Below are positions 9,432-21,132 of a stretch of DNA of 64,000 nucleotides, piece after piece. The notes beneath the pieces are model-generated. The model was not told where the DNA came from, made no database searches, and saw only the letters and a program-made list of their open reading frames with translations. The stretch is from Agelas oroides. Its lineage: Eukaryota > Porifera > Demospongiae > Agelasida > Agelasidae. The DNA is taken from NCBI GenBank assembly GCA_949130485.1, contig OX422184.1, positions 24,050,917 to 24,114,916 on the forward strand. Reading direction: 5' to 3'. Positions within the stretch are counted from its first letter, which is position 1, and each line of letters begins with the position of its first letter. The translations under genes were made by a program, and so were the position numbers.

Positions 9432-10195
9432 CTACATACGTACTTCTCTGCAGCTAACCACAGTGTAATGGCTGTAGGCGCTATCAGTAGTATGCACAGT
9501 CTCTCAGCTGTCAGCTATGGAAACAAGTCATAGAACACACATAGCTCTAGCGTTAGCCTGTAACCGTTGCAGCTACTATTCGAGGGCGACATTTATTTAA
9601 AGAAACACAGTAACTTGAGTCATGTATTCTACCGATAAACTTGAAATTTCTTGCTTACATTATACATCATCATTATGTCACTAACAGGACAATAGGAAGT
9701 CACTTCCATGTGTTTCAAATCTGCAAATAATGATATTTCACTGATATACCTTATTACATGAGTTGGCGTGTAATATCACGAGTTATTGCACGAGTGGGCG
9801 TGGCATTTTCACAAGCCGAAGGCAAGTTAAAATGCAGTCCACGAGTGCAATAACCGTGATATGCACGCTAATGAGTGTAATAAAGTATTTATTATCGATT
9901 ACCATAACAGCGTCGTGTCTCTTCTCACACAAAGTACCAAGTAACTCGCTGTTCGAATGCACTGGTTCTAATTAAAGCACATCGTAGTTGCTAGGATAAG
10001 ATTGGTAAGTACAAGAAAACTTGCACTCACTTATCTAAACATTTCAGTTATCAAAACATCTCACATCTTTGATAACTACATGTAGCTTACTGATGTATAC
10101 AAGTTGAGTCATGTATTCCACTGATAAAGATCCCGAGTGAATTTGGACCTCTAACTTGAAGTTTACTTATCAGCGAGCATATACAGCAGATGCAT

Positions 10196-10197
<2 letters not shown>

Positions 10198-10240
<43 letters not shown>
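10198..10240. repeat. (CA)n microsatellite
   Basis: About twenty uninterrupted CA units. Confidence 0.95.
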
Positions 10241-10242
<2 letters not shown>

Positions 10243-10435
10243 CACAGGCATACCAGTTTTTCTTCGTAGGCCAGTACAAAGTTACAAAAGTTGAAAAAGT
10301 CATCAAATGTTCGTTTTCTTTTTGCCATTTCCTATTTGGAGGGAGGGGAGGAAGAGGGAAGCAGTGGGGGAGGAGTGAACAGAAAACGAGAAGAAGGAGG
10401 TAAAGCATGTAAGAAAGGGACAGAAGAATTGGGAA

Positions 10436-10770
10436 GAGAGAGAGGGGGAGGAGAGAGAGAGAGAGGAGAGAGAGAGAGGGAGGAGAGAGAGAGAGAGAGG
10501 AGAGAGAGAGGGAGGAGAGAGAGATAGGGAGGAGAGAGAGAGGAGAGAGAGAGGGAGGAGAGAGAGAGGGGGAGGAGAGAGAGAGAGAGGAGAGAGAGAG
10601 GGAGGAGAGAGAGATAGGGAGGAGAGAGAGAGGAGAGAGAGAGGGAGGAGAGAGAGAGAGGGAGGAGAGAGAGATAGGGAGGAGAGAGAGAGGGAGGAAA
10701 GAGAGAGGGAGGAGAGAGAGAGGAGAGAGAGGAGAGAGAGAGAGAGGGAGAAGAAGAGAGAAAGGAAGAA
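10436..10770. repeat. GA-rich simple repeat (GAGAGAGGGAGGA)
   Basis: More than 300 bases of almost pure purine on the + strand, with recurring GGGAGGAGAGAGAGA blocks. It produces long Ser/Leu/Pro-rich open frames on the minus strand, which are artefacts. Confidence 0.95.
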
Positions 10771-11046
10771 GTCAGAGTGGGAGGAGAGGAAGTAAGGTCA
10801 AACAGATACAACATTTGCACCCATACTCATACACTTTTGACGTCAAACAGAATCAGTGGTATTCATACACAGTGACTCTACCCAGTACCAAATCACAATC
10901 ACAATACAATCATGATGTCATTCTTACTTCCTGTTTCTGCTCCAACACAGCTTTTCTCTTAGCAGAGGGTCTGGGACGTCCTAGTGTGGGTGTGGTGGGT
11001 GGTGCGTGAGTGTGTGGTATGGTGAGTGTGGAAAGGACCAATGGCA

Positions 11047-11434
11047 GAGCCTCGTTTCCAGGCCCCGCCCATCTTTCTATCGCGTGCAGTACAGAAAAGT
11101 GAGAAGGACCTGGTATCTTTCCTCACATGAGCATGATCTAATCATAAAATTGTCAGAACAATCCAGCAGCTTTTCGAAAATTGTTCAACTGACTACAAGC
11201 TCAACACTTAGCGTGTACATAGAATAGTCACCATTAGCTAGATACGTGTGGTCAGCTACCTGGTATCTTTACTCTTCTTGCTGGTCTGAGTCTCGCTGAG
11301 CCCATGCATGATTAAACCCTTTCTACCATCCATTTCATCCTGACGTCACTCACGTGAGGAAAGATACCAGGCGCTCTCCCAATTTTTCGTACTGGAAGTG
11401 ATGGAAAGCTGGGTGGGGCCTGGGAACGAGGCTA
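11047..11434. mobile_element. Mutator-like MITE, 388 bp, 9-bp duplication
   Basis: The left arm GAGCCTCGTTTCCAGGCC and the right arm GGCCTGGGAACGAGGCTA are inverted. They are flanked by exact 9-bp repeats CCAATGGCA (11038-11046 and 11435-11443). The arms extend for well over 80 bp and include a CTGGTATCTTTCCTCAC block. A close relative is at 21133-21515. Confidence 0.85.
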
Positions 11435-11949
11435 CCAATGGCATAAAACAGGATACAAAATGACTGATACTTCCACTTTGTGTTTATGAGACACAAAACA
11501 AAAATTGTGCACGTGTGTGTGTGTGTGTGCATGCGATCTTTGAACGAAAGACAGCTGCATGAAGAGACGGTGCTTTCGAAGATTCTCTACCACTTTTTGA
11601 ATAAGGCCAGCATGAAATAGCAGTTGCCATTCTCCCAGTCACCCCAGCGCAGCTGATGAGGCCTGGTATTGGCAAAAACGCATCCTGCACAGTGGGTGAC
11701 TTTGTATAACATCTAGGCCTATATATTTTTTTAAGGGAGATGTGATTCATACACATCAAGGAGGGAGGAGCATGAGGACTGATGTGAGACTTTCATTAAT
11801 GGGAAATGAAGCGCAGATAGACACTAGGCCCGTACCCAGTCCACACCCTCTCACGAGGAAAAACAGTCTGGTGAACCACGTTAAATTTCTTGGAATAACG
11901 CACACTTTTGCGACAAGTATAACCTAGTAATGCTCAAAACATTTGGCAC

Positions 11950-12352
11950 TACACCAGAGGAGGGAGGACATGATGTCACGTCGTAGCAACAATTAGCTCT
12001 CTCTGATGGCATTCCAAGGGCAAGAATCATGGATACAAGCTACAAAGATCACTCTATGGAGTAAGTCTCGACGGGCACATAGTGTTTTCGACTAAGCTGA
12101 AGCCATCTGGCTAGTCAAAACTGGTTATTATGGCTCACCTCGAAGGCTAAGCTTGTAAGTTGCTAGTTTATCGCTAGGCGAGTCACAGGAGGCCATTTTA
12201 ACTGCCAGACCTGTTCAGTTTTGTCGAAAACCTTGCACACCCATTGCGGCCATCGCTACTTTCTCCATATAGCCGTTCGTTTAGCTTGTATCCAGACTGT
12301 CAGTTAACTGTATATGTAGCTATCACGTGATTGCGTCCTCCCTCCTCTGGCA
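11950..12352. mobile_element. foldback element inserted into another repeat
   Basis: The ends CCAGAGGAGGGAGGAC and GTCCTCCCTCCTCTGG are exact inverted repeats. The host sequence GGCACTACACC is present on both sides, so the insertion made a duplication of about 9-11 bp; its exact limits are ambiguous because element and target bases coincide. Diverged relatives lie at about 13037-13470 and 27690-28100 (shared blocks: CATTCCAAGGCAAGAATCA, GATACAAGC). Confidence 0.65.
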
Positions 12353-13128
12353 CTACACCAACTCAAAAAATGTTCGGACACCCAGGCAAAATTTTACTGT
12401 TGTAAGGGAAGTGCTACATAATAAGTACATGTAATGATTAATTAAGCCTTACCACATTTTGGGAATAAGCCCAAGAAATGTGACTTTGTTCACCAGACTG
12501 ATTCTCGCTGGGAGAGACACATGGGCTGGGCACAAGACTACTATGCCACAAGATGAAAAAATAATGCAGCTAGGAGGTGGGACATGAAGTTTTGTCATAT
12601 CAAAATTTACATAGCAGCTCTCAAAATCACGAGGGCATATTGAATTTCTAACAAAAACTGAAATTGTCTCACTAGTCAAAACTACCCAGCCTAGCAACTC
12701 CCAAGTTTGGAAGACAAATTTGACTAGTCTCTGTCACAGACTCCAAACCAACCGCAGCATGGATCGCTCTTTACTGAAGTGATATAGTCAAGTCTGGGGA
12801 CGAGACTAGACAAATCTAGCAGACTTTGTCAAAACCCGGTGTTCATTGCGTCAGAACACGGCCTTATGTGGTTACACGCGGCCAAGGTTACATTGTACAT
12901 GACAACTATGCTGGCCCTTGCTAATCTGTATATTCCCGTTTTGGTTTGTTTGGCATGTAACTGATGTCATTCTACCTCAGACTGATATGTCAGCCATGTT
13001 CTACCTACTCTGTCATTTTGACTTGTGCACTTCCAATACAGGGAGGATGTGATGTCATGTTGTTTGTGTGTTAGCCGCCTCATTAGTGTTGTCTGGTTAC
13101 ATTCCAAGGCAAGAATCACGGATACAAG

Positions 13129-13187
13129 TAGCCTCGTCCCCAGCCCCCCCTCCCCCTCTGGGGGGAAAGGACCTGGGTACGAGGCTA
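13129..13187. mobile_element. 59-bp hairpin insertion, Mutator-like ends, exact 9-bp duplication
   Basis: The insert starts TAGCCTCGTCCCCAG and ends CCTGGGTACGAGGCTA. Exact 9-bp repeats GGATACAAG flank it (13120-13128 and 13188-13196). It sits inside a relative of the 11950-12352 element; the relative continues at once after the duplication, so the uninterrupted target can be inferred. Confidence 0.85.
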
Positions 13188-13796
13188 GGATACAAGCTGC
13201 TATACATGAAGTGTTTTATGGATGAAGTCACGATGGGCACATGGGTTTCCCACTAAGCTGAAGCTCATCAAAATTGCTTCTTATGACTCACTTCACAGGC
13301 TAAACTTGTAAGTTGCCGGTTCAACGCTAGGTCAGTCACAAGAGGCCACTTTGACTGCTAAACAGCTTCAACTTTGTCGAAAATCAACACCCAACAAACC
13401 TTTATCCATAGAGCCTTTCTTGCAGCTCCATGATTCTTGCCCTCCAGTTTATTGTCCCTACCTCCTCTGAGGCTAACCACAAAGCAGACACTGTAGGTAC
13501 TAGTTAGCACCAATTTACACATGATTATTTTGACACCACAAGAAACACACAAACACACACATAGCTGGCTTCCCTCTCACCCCCACAGGCAGACCCTTGC
13601 CTTTCTCCCCAGGGAAGCAGTGTCTTTCTTCATTCATGTGATGAACGATTATAACTAGACCTTCCCAATTTTTTTGCCGCTCTTCCGCTTCCATGTACGC
13701 AAAACAAAGACAAAAAATAGGAGAGGCCTGATGACGAAGCTAGTGGAAAACTGGATGATTTATAATGTGACACAATTTATGTATTCACATGTATAA

Positions 13797-14326
13797 TTGG
13801 GGCGAGCCTGAGCGAGCCCCACACTAGCGTGACTGCATTGCGCACGCGTGTGTGTATGCTTGTTTGTTTGTTTGGACCGACCACTTACCGTAAATTTCAA
13901 ATAAGCGTATTCAAATATTTCACGAAGATCGGTTATCAAGCATGTGAAGAAAGTGGAGGGCTACTGTCCGAGTGCAGCGTCGGCGACCGGGAGCGAAGAC
14001 AACTGAAGTTGAAGCACGCGTGGCAACTTAACTCTGCTTTGTGCTTCTACCAACCAGTCCGCTCACAGGCGGTGGTTGAGGTCGCGATGTGCATAAACGA
14101 CACTAGCTAAATGCCAGGAATTTAGCTCGTGCTTTCGGTGTAAAGCTTAGTCCATGCATGTGTAGCCACATTAGCTGCCCTGGCTGGAGAAACAGCTGGC
14201 ATAGCAATGATGTATTTCCTCCCCCGTTATCAAGTTTGGCTTAAACAGTCGACAGTGACAAATCCTGCGTGTGCCATGACAAATTAGTAAATCAGCAGTT
14301 TGCTGCTTGCTCAGGCTCGCCCCATG
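13797..14326. mobile_element. repeat with GGGGCGAGCCTGAGC ends
   Basis: The left end GGGGCGAGCCTGAGCGAGCC and the right end GCTCAGGCTCGCCCC are inverted repeats. A partial inverted copy occurs at about 38060-38215, sharing the CAAACAAGCAAGCA / TGCTTGTTTG block. The class is unknown and no target duplication was defined. Confidence 0.5.
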
Positions 14327-14849
14327 ATGATGAATCATCTCACTAGTTAATTATGTAACCTGTCACACAGAACTTGCAGCTGCTAAAAATAATTATGCAG
14401 TTTATCAAGTGTACTGAAACCAACTGACATGCAGTATCTAATTATGAGCAACTCAGGATACACAGGGACTTCCTACCAGACACAGGCAAAACACTTAGCT
14501 CCCCCATGCCTACATCACAGCTCAATGTGTCCTTGGGCCAACAAGTACACCATGGATTTCTATAGATGGTTTTCATGGGGCGTGGCTTCACTTCCGGAGG
14601 GCAAGTCGGTGTCTGGGTTTAGTGCAGCTGTGTGCAAAATACAGGCTAGTAAGCGCTACATCAAGTCCTTACCATTAGTACCGAAAGATAAAAGAAGCTG
14701 CTTCTCTCAAAGTGAAAGGTCCGCTGTACAGCTGCCTCTTGATCACGCATTTGCCCTCCGGAAGTAGGATGCTTAATTGACATTTGGAAACCATCTATAT
14801 TCGGTGGGGGATGCCTACCTCAATGACGCAGTCTTTGTACACTTATAGC

Positions 14850-15172
14850 TTAGTCCCCAGGCCCCACCCTCTCACGAGGAGAAACGGTCTGGTGAACCAG
14901 GTCGAATTTCTTGGGCTAGCGCACACTTTGCGACAGTGTCACCTAGCAACGTTCAAAACAATTTACGTCAAACCCGCTCAAATATGGTACGGATACTCGA
15001 GTAGAGATAACTTTTTTTTACTGTTGTCATGTAAGTAAAGTTCTACGTAATAATAACCGATCTCACAATCTCATTGGTCCTTACTACTTTTGGGGAATAA
15101 GCCCAAGAAATTCAACTTCGCTCACCAGACCGTTTCTCGCCGGGAGGCGTGTGCGGGCTGGGCACGAGACTA
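14850..15172. mobile_element. foldback with TAGTCCCCAGGCCCC ends
   Basis: The left arm contains CTCTCACGAGGAGAAACGGTCTGGTGAACC, broken here into GAGAAACGGTCTGGTGA and its surroundings; the right arm contains TCACCAGACCGTTTCTC. Both are followed inward by complementary AAATTTCTTGGGCT-type blocks. It is an end variant of the TAGCCTCG family; no clean 9-bp duplication was found. A partner lies at 11828-12540, interrupted by the insertion at 11950-12352. Confidence 0.55.
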
Positions 15173-16000
15173 TGTTCCCACTTTTGCACAAATGCTAAGA
15201 GGCATAGCCAGAAATATTGGCGGTCTGGCCTCAAACCGAGCACAAAAGATATTGGCTGAATTTAAATTTGGCGGTGGTGCCTCGCAGCATATTACAGTAT
15301 CATAAACATTGCGCATGTTTATCAGGCAGCGTTGCCATCCTCTCGCTTGAGGTACTTGAACAAAACTGTGAGTCGGCAAATTTACAAGAAATATGCGTGC
15401 TAGTGTCGAGCTAGCTATATGTACAGAACGCTAGAGGGGCGCCAGGCGGGACCAAGAGCACTACTGCAAGCATTACGTAATTACGTGTTGTGGGCAAAAA
15501 TAATATTGGTGGATTTTTAATTTGGCGATTTCAACCCTGACCGCTAATTCCCTGTCAAAATTTTGTATTAGTTTACATATTCGCATGTAATTAACTCGCT
15601 GTCACACAGAACTTCAGCTGCTACTAAGCAGCTTATCAAGTGCACTGAAACCATTGACATGTGTTATCTAATTATGAGCGACTGCTGCTGTAAATTTGAT
15701 ACCACAACTGCAGTGTAAACAACCCGTTCTTATCTGTTTATGAGAGACATGCTTTTGTTAAATAACACTTCCTGTCTTGGATGCTTTTAATTCCCTGGAG
15801 ATTTGTTGTGACAACAATGATTGCTTCCTCGCACCCTCCTTGTACTCAAGCCTCTGCCTCTAGCAAGCAGTAATGGTGAGACAACAGACAACAGGGGGAA
15901 GTGAAGGACAACAGACAAAGAGGTGAGGACAACAGGGAGAAGTGAAGGCAGTGTATGACAAAAGCTGGAAGCTTGGTGGAGGTTGAGACAAAAACTAAGT

Positions 16001-17258
16001 GACGACATACAGGGAGTCTACAGACATAAGCTAGGGTGATGGTAGGGAGTCTAAAGACATAAGCTAGGCTGATGGTAGGGAGTCTAAAGACATAAGCTAG
16101 GGTGACGGTAGGGAGTCTAAAGACATAAGCTAGGGTGACGGTAGGGAGTCTAAAGACATAAGCTAGGGTGACAGTAGGGAGTCTAAAGACATAAGCTAGG
16201 CTGATGGTAGGGAGTCTAAAGACATAAGCTAGGGTGATGGTAGGGAGTCTAAAGACATAAGCTAGGGTGACGGTAGGGAGTCTAAAGACATAAGCTAGGG
16301 TGACGACATACAGGGAGTCTAAAGACATAAGCTAGGGTGACGGTAGGGAGTCTACAGACATAAGCTAGGGTGATGGTAGGGAGTCTAAAGACATAAGCTA
16401 GGGTGACGGTAGGGAGTCTAAAGACATAAGCTAGGGTGATGGTAGGGAGTCTAAAGACATAAGCTGGGATGATGGTAGGGAGTCTAAAGACATAAGCTAG
16501 GGTGACGGTAGGGAGTCTAAAGACATAAGCTAGGGTGATGGTAGGGAGTCTAAAGACATAAGCTGGGGTGATGGTAGGGAGTCTAAAGACATAAGCTAGG
16601 GTGACGGTAGGGAGTCTAAAGACATAAGCTAGGGTGATGGTAGGGAGTCTAAAGACATAAGCTGGGGTGATGGTAGGGAGTCTAAAGACATAAACTAGGG
16701 TGACGACATACAGGGAGTCTAAAGACATAAGCTAGGGTGATGGTAGGGAGTCTAAAGACATAAGCTAGGGTGACGGTAAGGAGTCTAAAGACATAAGCTA
16801 GGGTGACGGTAGGGAGTCTAAAGACATAAGCTGGGGTGATGGTAGGGAGTCTACAGACATAAGCTGGGGTGATGGTAGGGAGTCTAAAGACATAAGCTAG
16901 GGTGCTGGTAAGGAGTCTAAAGACATAATCTAGGGTGACGGTAGGGAGTCTAAAGACATAAGCAAGGGTGACAGTAGGGAGTCTAAAGACATAAGCTAGG
17001 ACATAAGCTAGGGTGACGACATACAGGGAGTCTAAAGACATAAGCTAGGGTGACGGTAGGGAGTCTACAGACATAAGCTAGGATGCTGGTAAGGAGTCTA
17101 AAGACATAAGCTAGGGTGACGGTAGGGAGTCTAAAGACATAAGCTAGGGTGATGGTAGGGAGTCTAAAGACATAAGCTAGGGTGACGGTAGGGAGTCTAA
17201 AGACATAAGCTAGGGTGACGACAGTAGGGAGTCTACAGACATAAGCTAGGCTGATGGT
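16001..17258. repeat. 33-bp minisatellite with 37-bp variant units
   Basis: About 38 head-to-tail units hold the core GTCTAAAGACATAAGCTAGG followed by GTGAYGGTAGGGA. A longer unit carrying GACGACATACAGG instead of GACGGTAGG adds 4 bp and occurs at 16001, 16302, 16702 and 17015. The minus-strand reading frames (repeating LAYVFRLPTVT) exist because 33 is divisible by three, and they change frame at each 37-bp unit. I do not regard them as genes. Confidence 0.95.
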
Positions 17259-17921
17259 AAGGACAAAAGACACATGCAGAGTGGAGGCAATGCATGACAA
17301 AGGCTGGGGAGCAAAGCTTGTGTGGACAGATGCTGAAGATGGAAGATGGATTTGAGGTAGCAACTAAAGGTGAAAACAAAATGGTAAGGACAAAAGTTGA
17401 AGATGACAGCTAGGTGGATGCAGGGGCAAAAGCTGGGTAGAGGTAGGGAGAAAGCTATAGGATGAAAGCAGGGACAAAAGTTACATGTAGGTGGAGATAG
17501 GGATGAAAGGCATGTACAGGAGAAACGTTGGGGCTGAGTGATGGTGAGAAGTCTTGGGACAAAAGATGGGTGGAGACAGGGGACAAAAGCTGGGGACAGA
17601 ATCTAAGGTGGAGTTAGTGGAATGACATCAAGCTTCAACGTATATTAGTAGTAGACAGACTCTAATAGCTACCCTATTCTACCAATAGTTCACCAGCTAG
17701 CTGGTGTGTGTCAGTAGCAAGCTTGGGAGAAATCTAGTAGTATAGTAGGTTAGCTGGAGGTTAATTAGCTATTAAATATATTGTGAGGCAAGATTTCTTG
17801 GAACAGCACAAGCTAACAACGTGTACACACACACACACACACACATCGCCACCACTACGAATCACACACGACAAAACATAGCGTCACCCCTCCCTCACAC
17901 ACACCAACACAAACAACTTAC

Positions 17922-17961
17922 TTCTTGTGACAGGTGCTTTCTCACTCGAAGACTCATCCAT
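17922..17961 (-). CDS. first coding exon of the PHF13/23-like protein
   Basis: The only ATG in the minus-strand open frame is at 17961. It starts MDESSSEKAPVTR and leaves through AGAA followed by GTAAGT in phase 1. Joined to the acceptor at 8464 it gives a Lys codon and continues RLPTTN. The acidic, Ser-rich start suits this protein class, but the 13 residues alone prove nothing; the call rests on phase, donor quality and position. The frame is open upstream to a TAG, and a possible acceptor (TTTATGTAG) near 18073 leaves room for another 5' exon. Confidence 0.5.
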
Positions 17962-18630
17962 TGCCGTTGCAAACAGTAGCACACACTCCACGTCGCTTGC
18001 CGACAAGTCAAAATTGATGTCAACCAACTGCCTGTAGAAGCTGGAAGCCTCGAAGCTAAAGATGGTTTTGCCTTTCCTACATAAAACGCGGTTCAGATCC
18101 TGCGCTGTGTGGTGCAAATCGTAGTACGCCTATCAATCTCTTGATATGAGAACAATTTCCACCAACATCTACCACGAAATGTCTGAATCGCTGGTTTCTT
18201 GTCTTTCACACCGAGTGGTTCGGTCGAAGTAGTGTGTGTTTACGAGCCCACAACTCGCGATATCTATGTAGCACGCACTTTACAAGCCAGGGGCCTATAC
18301 TTCGAGATTATCATGAAACTTTCAAATAGTTTTCAGCAGTTGTTTTGCACCCTCTAGCCTCCAGATCACAAACACTCCAGTTCGACTACTACAGAGAAGC
18401 GGTCCAATAATGAAGCTTTACTTCTCATTGTACACGCCCCTTTAATTAATTTTGTTATAATTTCCTTCGGGCTATCCCCAACGGAAATCCTTCTGCGCAT
18501 GCGTAATAGCTTAAAGATGGCCGCTTGATGGGAGTGTCACCTATGTTTAATTTGCCCTACACAGGCTACAGACGTTGAAGCAGAGCTACAAAGTTGATCA
18601 GGACCGGTGTATCTGTACGAGGAGGGAACC
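17962..18630. promoter_or_regulatory. probable bidirectional promoter between the PHD-finger gene and NCKAP1
   Basis: The two start codons face away from each other, 669 bp apart. In between, TGCGCATGCG at 18494-18503 is an NRF1-type site and AAGATGGCCGC at 18514-18524 resembles a YY1 site; both are typical of TATA-less housekeeping promoters. The interval has none of the transposon ends found elsewhere. Promoter function is inferred from arrangement and motifs. Confidence 0.5.
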
Positions 18631-18756
18631 ATGCACAGATCTGCAGCTGGTTTTCACTCCAGCGCCTCCATTTCGGAGCGCAAGTTCGCCGAGAAGCTTA
18701 CCATCCTGAGTGAGAGAGGCCAGGGTATACTTACTCGTGTTTACAACATCAAAAAG
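18631..18756 (+). CDS. NCKAP1: NCKAP1 exon 1 (start codon)
   Basis: ATG at 18631 opens 42 codons: [19 protein letters not shown], then [20 protein letters not shown], then IKK. The stretch from AEKLTIL to YNIKK is almost invariant in the HEM family, which fixes frame and start. The exon ends AAAAAG followed by GTAGTT in phase 0. Confidence 0.94.
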
Positions 18757-19512
18757 GTAGTTAGGGAGTTTGGAATGATAGGTTGAAGTAATAACGTTTT
18801 GAACAGATATGGTAGGTAGATTGTGCGATGAGCTAGTCTCACAGGCCAGACTAGTCTGGGTTCTAGACCCTTCGAATTCTGGCCAGGCAAGGAAGGTCCG
18901 GAAGAGTCTGGCGAAAAACCTTGCCCGGAAGTGTGTTGAGTGCTGGAATGTTGCCATCAGTGTTGATGAGGAAAAGAACATCACATCAGCCAATCAGCGT
19001 TTGAGTTCTGTTAATGACAAGAAGTGAATATATACGGTAGAACATTGTGAAAATTGAAGTTGTACCTGACCAATCACGTTGAAGATCTGAAAACGAAGTT
19101 GGTGGGATTTGAAAACTGTAGCATTCCAGCAAGACACTTCCGAGGAAGATTTGTTCCCCAGACCCTCCCTCACCCGCCCAGAAGGGTTGGGTCCAGACTA
19201 GGCCAGACCCTCGGTGTCTGGCTCTCGACACTACGAGTTATCAGGGCCACAGTTTCTTGTACGATAGGTTCTCGTCTTCCACCCACTTACTTTGTAAGGA
19301 CCCACTTCGTGGCCATTATTGTGCACGCGCAGTTGCACAGTTTGTTAATTGATATCGCAGCGGTCGTAATGATTTACATTTCTGTGGCTTGGCAAAAGTC
19401 TGCTGTGATTTTGTAGTGCATGTATATGAGCAACAAGGCAAGCCACACCTACTCTCTCCGTGTATACATGTAAGGTCACCCAGTTACAAATGTGCTAAAA
19501 CCTACGGTGTAC

Positions 19513-19783
19513 GACAGTGTACATGTTACTTTGTCAAGAGTGCAAAGAATGGGCGGCTAGAGGAAGAGTGTGTAACTACGTAAAATTCCAAACCTGTCGG
19601 AATTTACCGCCAGTACTAAAAATAGTAACACGTATGCACAGCTGCGCGTAGACATGTTGCTAAGCACGTGACCGGGTGTTCTATTTTTAGTAAGGTTTGA
19701 CAGGACTACGGGCTTCTATTGGAGTTACACACTTTTCCTCTCGCCGCCCGTTCTTATGCACTCTTGCTTTGTACAACAACATG
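19513..19783. mobile_element. foldback element
   Basis: The left arm contains CAAGAGTGCAAAGAATGGGC, then GGCTAGAGGAAGAGTGTGTAAC; the right arm contains GTTACACACTTTTCCTCTCG and GGGC-complementary CCGCCCGTTCTTATGCACTC. They are imperfect inverted repeats of about 60 bp. A GGAAGAGCG...GTTACACGCTCTTCC element at 56073-56595 has similar inner motifs. Confidence 0.55.
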
Positions 19784-20001
19784 AAAATTTTAAACGCGGA
19801 TTATTTTTACCGCACTAAAGTTTTAGTAAAGAGCTACTGCGATGTTTCTACGCCATTGTTGTCAGTATACTATGCTAGATGCCCTCAAGGAGTGTTTGTT
19901 TAGCAGGTACTGCTGTGTGTTTACTAAGGATGTGAGGGGGTTTTGTGTTGCCAAGGTAGTGCAGTGTGATATTGTAGCAGAGCTAATGTACACATGTGTA
20001 C

Positions 20002-20484
20002 TAGTGCTGCACGATATTGAAATTTTGCATATCGATTATTGTGGACTCCATAGTAACGATATATCGATATATTGGGTTCCCAGAGTACGGTGACACGACC
20101 TTACCGAGACGACAAACAGCTAGTCCCGGGTAGAAATCGATCGTTGCGTATTTCGACCGCGTTACGCACTGTAGCGCAAAACTTCCGTTAAGAGCGGGGC
20201 TCATACGCGCTACATAGACTTATCAGATATTCATGCATCTTCGCTGCCCATATGAGCCCCGCCCTTAACGGAAGTTTTGCGCTACAGCGCTTCGAACGCG
20301 GTAACGCGGTCGAATTGCGCAATGGAATAATGTCCGGTTTCCACCCGATCGGAGAAATGCGCGTGCGCATCTCAATAATTGCTATATAGCGATATATCGA
20401 TACGCTAGCGAGCCGTATCGATATATGTATCGAGTAAGTAGCTAGATCAATATATTGGAATATCGATATATTGTGCCAGCACTA
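20002..20484. mobile_element. hAT-type non-autonomous element, 483 bp
   Basis: The ends TAGTGCTGCACGATATTG and CGATATATTGTGCCAGCACTA are inverted repeats, flanked by ATGTGTAC (19994-20001) and GTGTGTAC (20485-20492), an 8-bp duplication with one mismatch. Inside, GCGCAAAACTTCCGTTAAG and CTTAACGGAAGTTTTGCGC form a second, internal palindrome. AT-rich ATCGATAT blocks resemble those of the element at 30210-31143. Confidence 0.75.
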
Positions 20485-21132
20485 GTGTGTACGTACATGT
20501 GTGCACAGTACACTGTAGTCTAATTAGGCCACTAGTTGCCGAGCACATTAGTGCGAGGCTCTGAATGAGGGATCTATTCTCACAAAATATGTACATATGT
20601 ACATGTATACATGTATGCTTCGGTCACGCTTAGGAATGTTAAGTAGTTGTGCATTTGGTTCACATGAAGTTGAGATTGGGGAAGATGGTGCTGTACATTG
20701 TTTGGCGATGGAAGTCTGGAAGAGGGTGCTGGGGGTGCTATGCAGCTTGAAGGACTTGGAATGCCGGGTATGGAAGAGTCGAGCGCTGAATGAAGCCAGT
20801 GGATAGTGACATTGAAAACAGAAGCCAGCTTCCTTGTTTCATGTGATTGCTTTGACAGTAGTGAAGAACAGGGGAGTCCTGAGATTGGAGGCTGACAGTC
20901 ACATATACACTAGCACTATACACAAGTACGCTTATGGGCAACCACACAAGGCACGATGCACATGTGTATTCCTAGTTATTGTGTATTCGAGTTCCTCATC
21001 CCCTGCCTGCACCCTTTATCGGAACCTGCTAGTAATTTTTTGATGATTAGTAATGTTACTGTGGACTTGCATGTTGATTTGTAAACACAGCTACATGTAG
21101 TGTACTACAAACAGCTAAAAGTTGTCTCGTTG

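Larger units (their letters stand above)
8465..17921. other. first intron of the PHD-finger gene (about 9.5 kb)
   Basis: It contains hairpin insertions, MITEs, a CA and a GA tract, and the 33-bp minisatellite, each listed separately. No further exon was recognised; an extra small exon cannot be excluded because the predicted protein (about 161 residues) is shorter than vertebrate PHF13 (about 300). Elements related to those at 14850 and 11828 also lie here. Confidence 0.55.

Noticed and set aside
9141..9533. 130-codon open frame starting with ATG
   Set aside because: It starts inside a MITE, crosses its right inverted end and shows no recognisable domain; a small captured fragment is possible but unsupported.
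10332..10820. 162-codon Ser/Leu/Pro frame on the minus strand
   Set aside because: Low-complexity translation of a GA-rich tract; the same applies to frames at 6874-7140, 27020-27673 and 59639-60696.
14429..14767. 112-codon open frame
   Set aside because: No domain, no splice context, and it overlaps inverted blocks (CTTCCGGAGGGCAA at 14591 and its complement near 14752), so it is probably repeat DNA.
15846..17363. Minus-strand open frames encoding repeated LAYVFRLPTVT
   Set aside because: They follow from a 33-bp tandem repeat with no stop in one frame; the frame breaks at each 37-bp unit, and there is no start context or domain.
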